A DNA stretch of 5,957 nt from an uncultured bacterium (GTDB lineage Bacteria; Cyanobacteriota; Vampirovibrionia; Gastranaerophilales; Gastranaerophilaceae): contig CASELB010000197.1 in NCBI GenBank assembly GCA_949288685.1, positions 1-5,957 on the forward strand, given 5' to 3'. Below, piece after piece: positions 5,374 through 5,957 of this stretch. The stretch's first letter is position 1; the number at the start of each line of letters is the position of its first letter. The position numbers were made by a program, and so were the translations under genes. The notes beneath the pieces were generated by a model. That model saw only the letters and a program-made list of their open reading frames with translations. It was not told the origin of the DNA and made no database searches.

Positions 5374-5913
5374 ATGGGGACTGTTGAGCCGATTAGGAAG
5401 TTGAGCGAGCTAAGGAAAATTGAGAGGGTCTTGGCAAAAAATCCGCGGGATTTGCTTATGTTTACAATTGGTACAAACTGCGGTTTAAGAATTTCAGATA
5501 TTTTATCGCTTAATGTTGAGGATGTAAAAGGGAAAAAGTTTATACAGCTTATAGAACAAAAAACGGGAAAGTTTAAAAAATTCCCTGTTAATTCTAAGTT
5601 AAAACCTATGTTTGACTCCTTTACCAAAGGGAGAGAACCTGATGAGCCGCTTTTTATGACAAAGTTTCAGAACCGTCTCGGGCGAGTTACTGCTTACTAT
5701 ACGATTAGAAAAGCCTGCGAAAAAATTAAACTTGAAGAAAAATTTGGAACTCACACAATGCGAAAAACATTTGGATATCACCATTATAAAAAATACAAAG
5801 ATGTTGCTATGTTGCAGAAAATATTTAATCATTCAAGCCCGTCTATAACGCTGAGATATATCGGTATTGAAGAAGATAAAATTTATAAATGTTATTCAAA
5901 TTTTATCTTATAG
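5374..5913 (+). CDS. Short tyrosine recombinase / site-specific integrase (catalytic domain only)
   Basis: This 179-residue protein consists almost wholly of the phage-integrase catalytic domain. The expected residues are present: R39 (CGLRISDIL), K63 (EQKTGK), H127 and R130 (HTMR), H153 (FNHSSPSIT) and the nucleophile Y162 (LRYIG). It has no N-terminal SAM-like core-binding domain, so it is about half the size of XerC/D or phage integrases. Core-only recombinases of this size recur in low-G+C bacteria; substrates are mostly unknown. I chose ATG 5374 because AAAGGAG lies five bases upstream (5362-5368); a TTG at 5359 would precede that site. The gene is divergent from the C-R operon across about 230 bases. 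It could mobilise or invert adjacent DNA, though no flanking att sites or clear invertible segment are visible. Confidence 0.88.
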   Translation: MGTVEPIRKLSELRKIERVLAKNPRDLLMFTIGTNCGLRISDILSLNVEDVKGKKFIQLIEQKTGKFKKFPVNSKLKPMFDSFTKGREPDEPLFMTKFQNRLGRVTAYYTIRKACEKIKLEEKFGTHTMRKTFGYHHYKKYKDVAMLQKIFNHSSPSITLRYIGIEEDKIYKCYSNFIL

Positions 5914-5925
5914 TTGACCACAGGG

Positions 5926-5954
5926 TTGAGTACAAACTTCATAAAATGTATAGA
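5926..5954 (+). promoter_or_regulatory. Possible promoter reading out of the right edge
   Basis: TTGAGT (5926-5931) and TATAGA (5949-5954) are 17 bases apart, each matching the sigma70 consensus at four of six positions. It starts 12 bases after the recombinase stop codon and would drive a gene beyond the window. No terminator hairpin was seen after the recombinase. Confidence 0.35.
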
Positions 5955-5957
5955 AAA

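Noticed and set aside
5298..5832. Two minus-strand open frames (5298-5627 and 5599-5832) antisense to the recombinase
   Set aside because: Low-complexity F/S/K-rich translations opposite a gene with a complete set of catalytic residues; no ribosome binding sites.
1..5957. CRISPR array or insertion-sequence ends
   Set aside because: No regularly spaced repeats, no transposase gene and no terminal inverted repeats with target duplication were seen.

Overview
This is an AT-rich bacterial window (about one third G+C by eye) with an accessory-region gene mix. Its clearest content is a compact Type II restriction-modification (R-M) system with its own controller gene. It also carries a 5'-truncated fic gene, an AAA+/DUF4143 ATPase, a small gene of unknown function, a DUF378 membrane protein and a short tyrosine recombinase. 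The low G+C, canonical sigma70-type promoters and strong AGGAGG-like ribosome binding sites fit a gut-type low-G+C bacterium. The N-terminal style of the 1859-2320 protein (NPAFSSK) and the dispersed intergenic hairpins remind me of uncultured Gastranaerophilales (Vampirovibrionia), but this is an impression. A Firmicute remains possible.

Left part (1-2320, minus strand). A fic gene runs off the left edge. Next comes a 401-residue DUF4143 ATPase with a near-ideal promoter, bracketed by two copies of a 17-bp direct repeat. Then comes a 153-residue protein I do not recognise. The gaps hold an 11-bp inverted repeat upstream of fic and a nested palindrome downstream of the ATPase gene. Part of that palindrome recurs at 2513-2539.

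Middle (2321-2932). A 332-bp divergent intergenic region contains degenerate repeats and hairpins. It is followed by a GTG-started DUF378 membrane protein that ends in a very strong 17-bp terminator hairpin.

R-M module (2953-5208). A beta-class N6-adenine methyltransferase on the plus strand faces a MamI-type PD-(D/E)XK endonuclease with a Cys4 zinc ribbon on the minus strand; one base separates their stop codons. The endonuclease is the second gene of a two-gene operon led by a controller (C) protein. The best start of the C gene is a TTG at 5144, behind GGAGG and a TTGTCT-17-TATTAT promoter. A two-site operator (TGCTTATTGTC and GTCTTATAGTC, 15 bp apart) overlaps the -35 box and matches the C-box layout of known controller-regulated R-M systems. 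The implied logic is that the methyltransferase is made early from its own promoter. The C protein then accumulates, activates the C-R operon from the distal site, and represses it at high level from the site over the -35.

Right edge (5223-5957). An imperfect palindrome lies between the C gene and a core-only, 179-residue tyrosine recombinase. A possible promoter reading rightwards follows, so the recombinase may belong to a mobile unit that continues outside the window. The R-M genes belong to recognisable families. The points most worth checking are the C-box operator, the repeat-bracketed ATPase gene and the dispersed palindromes.
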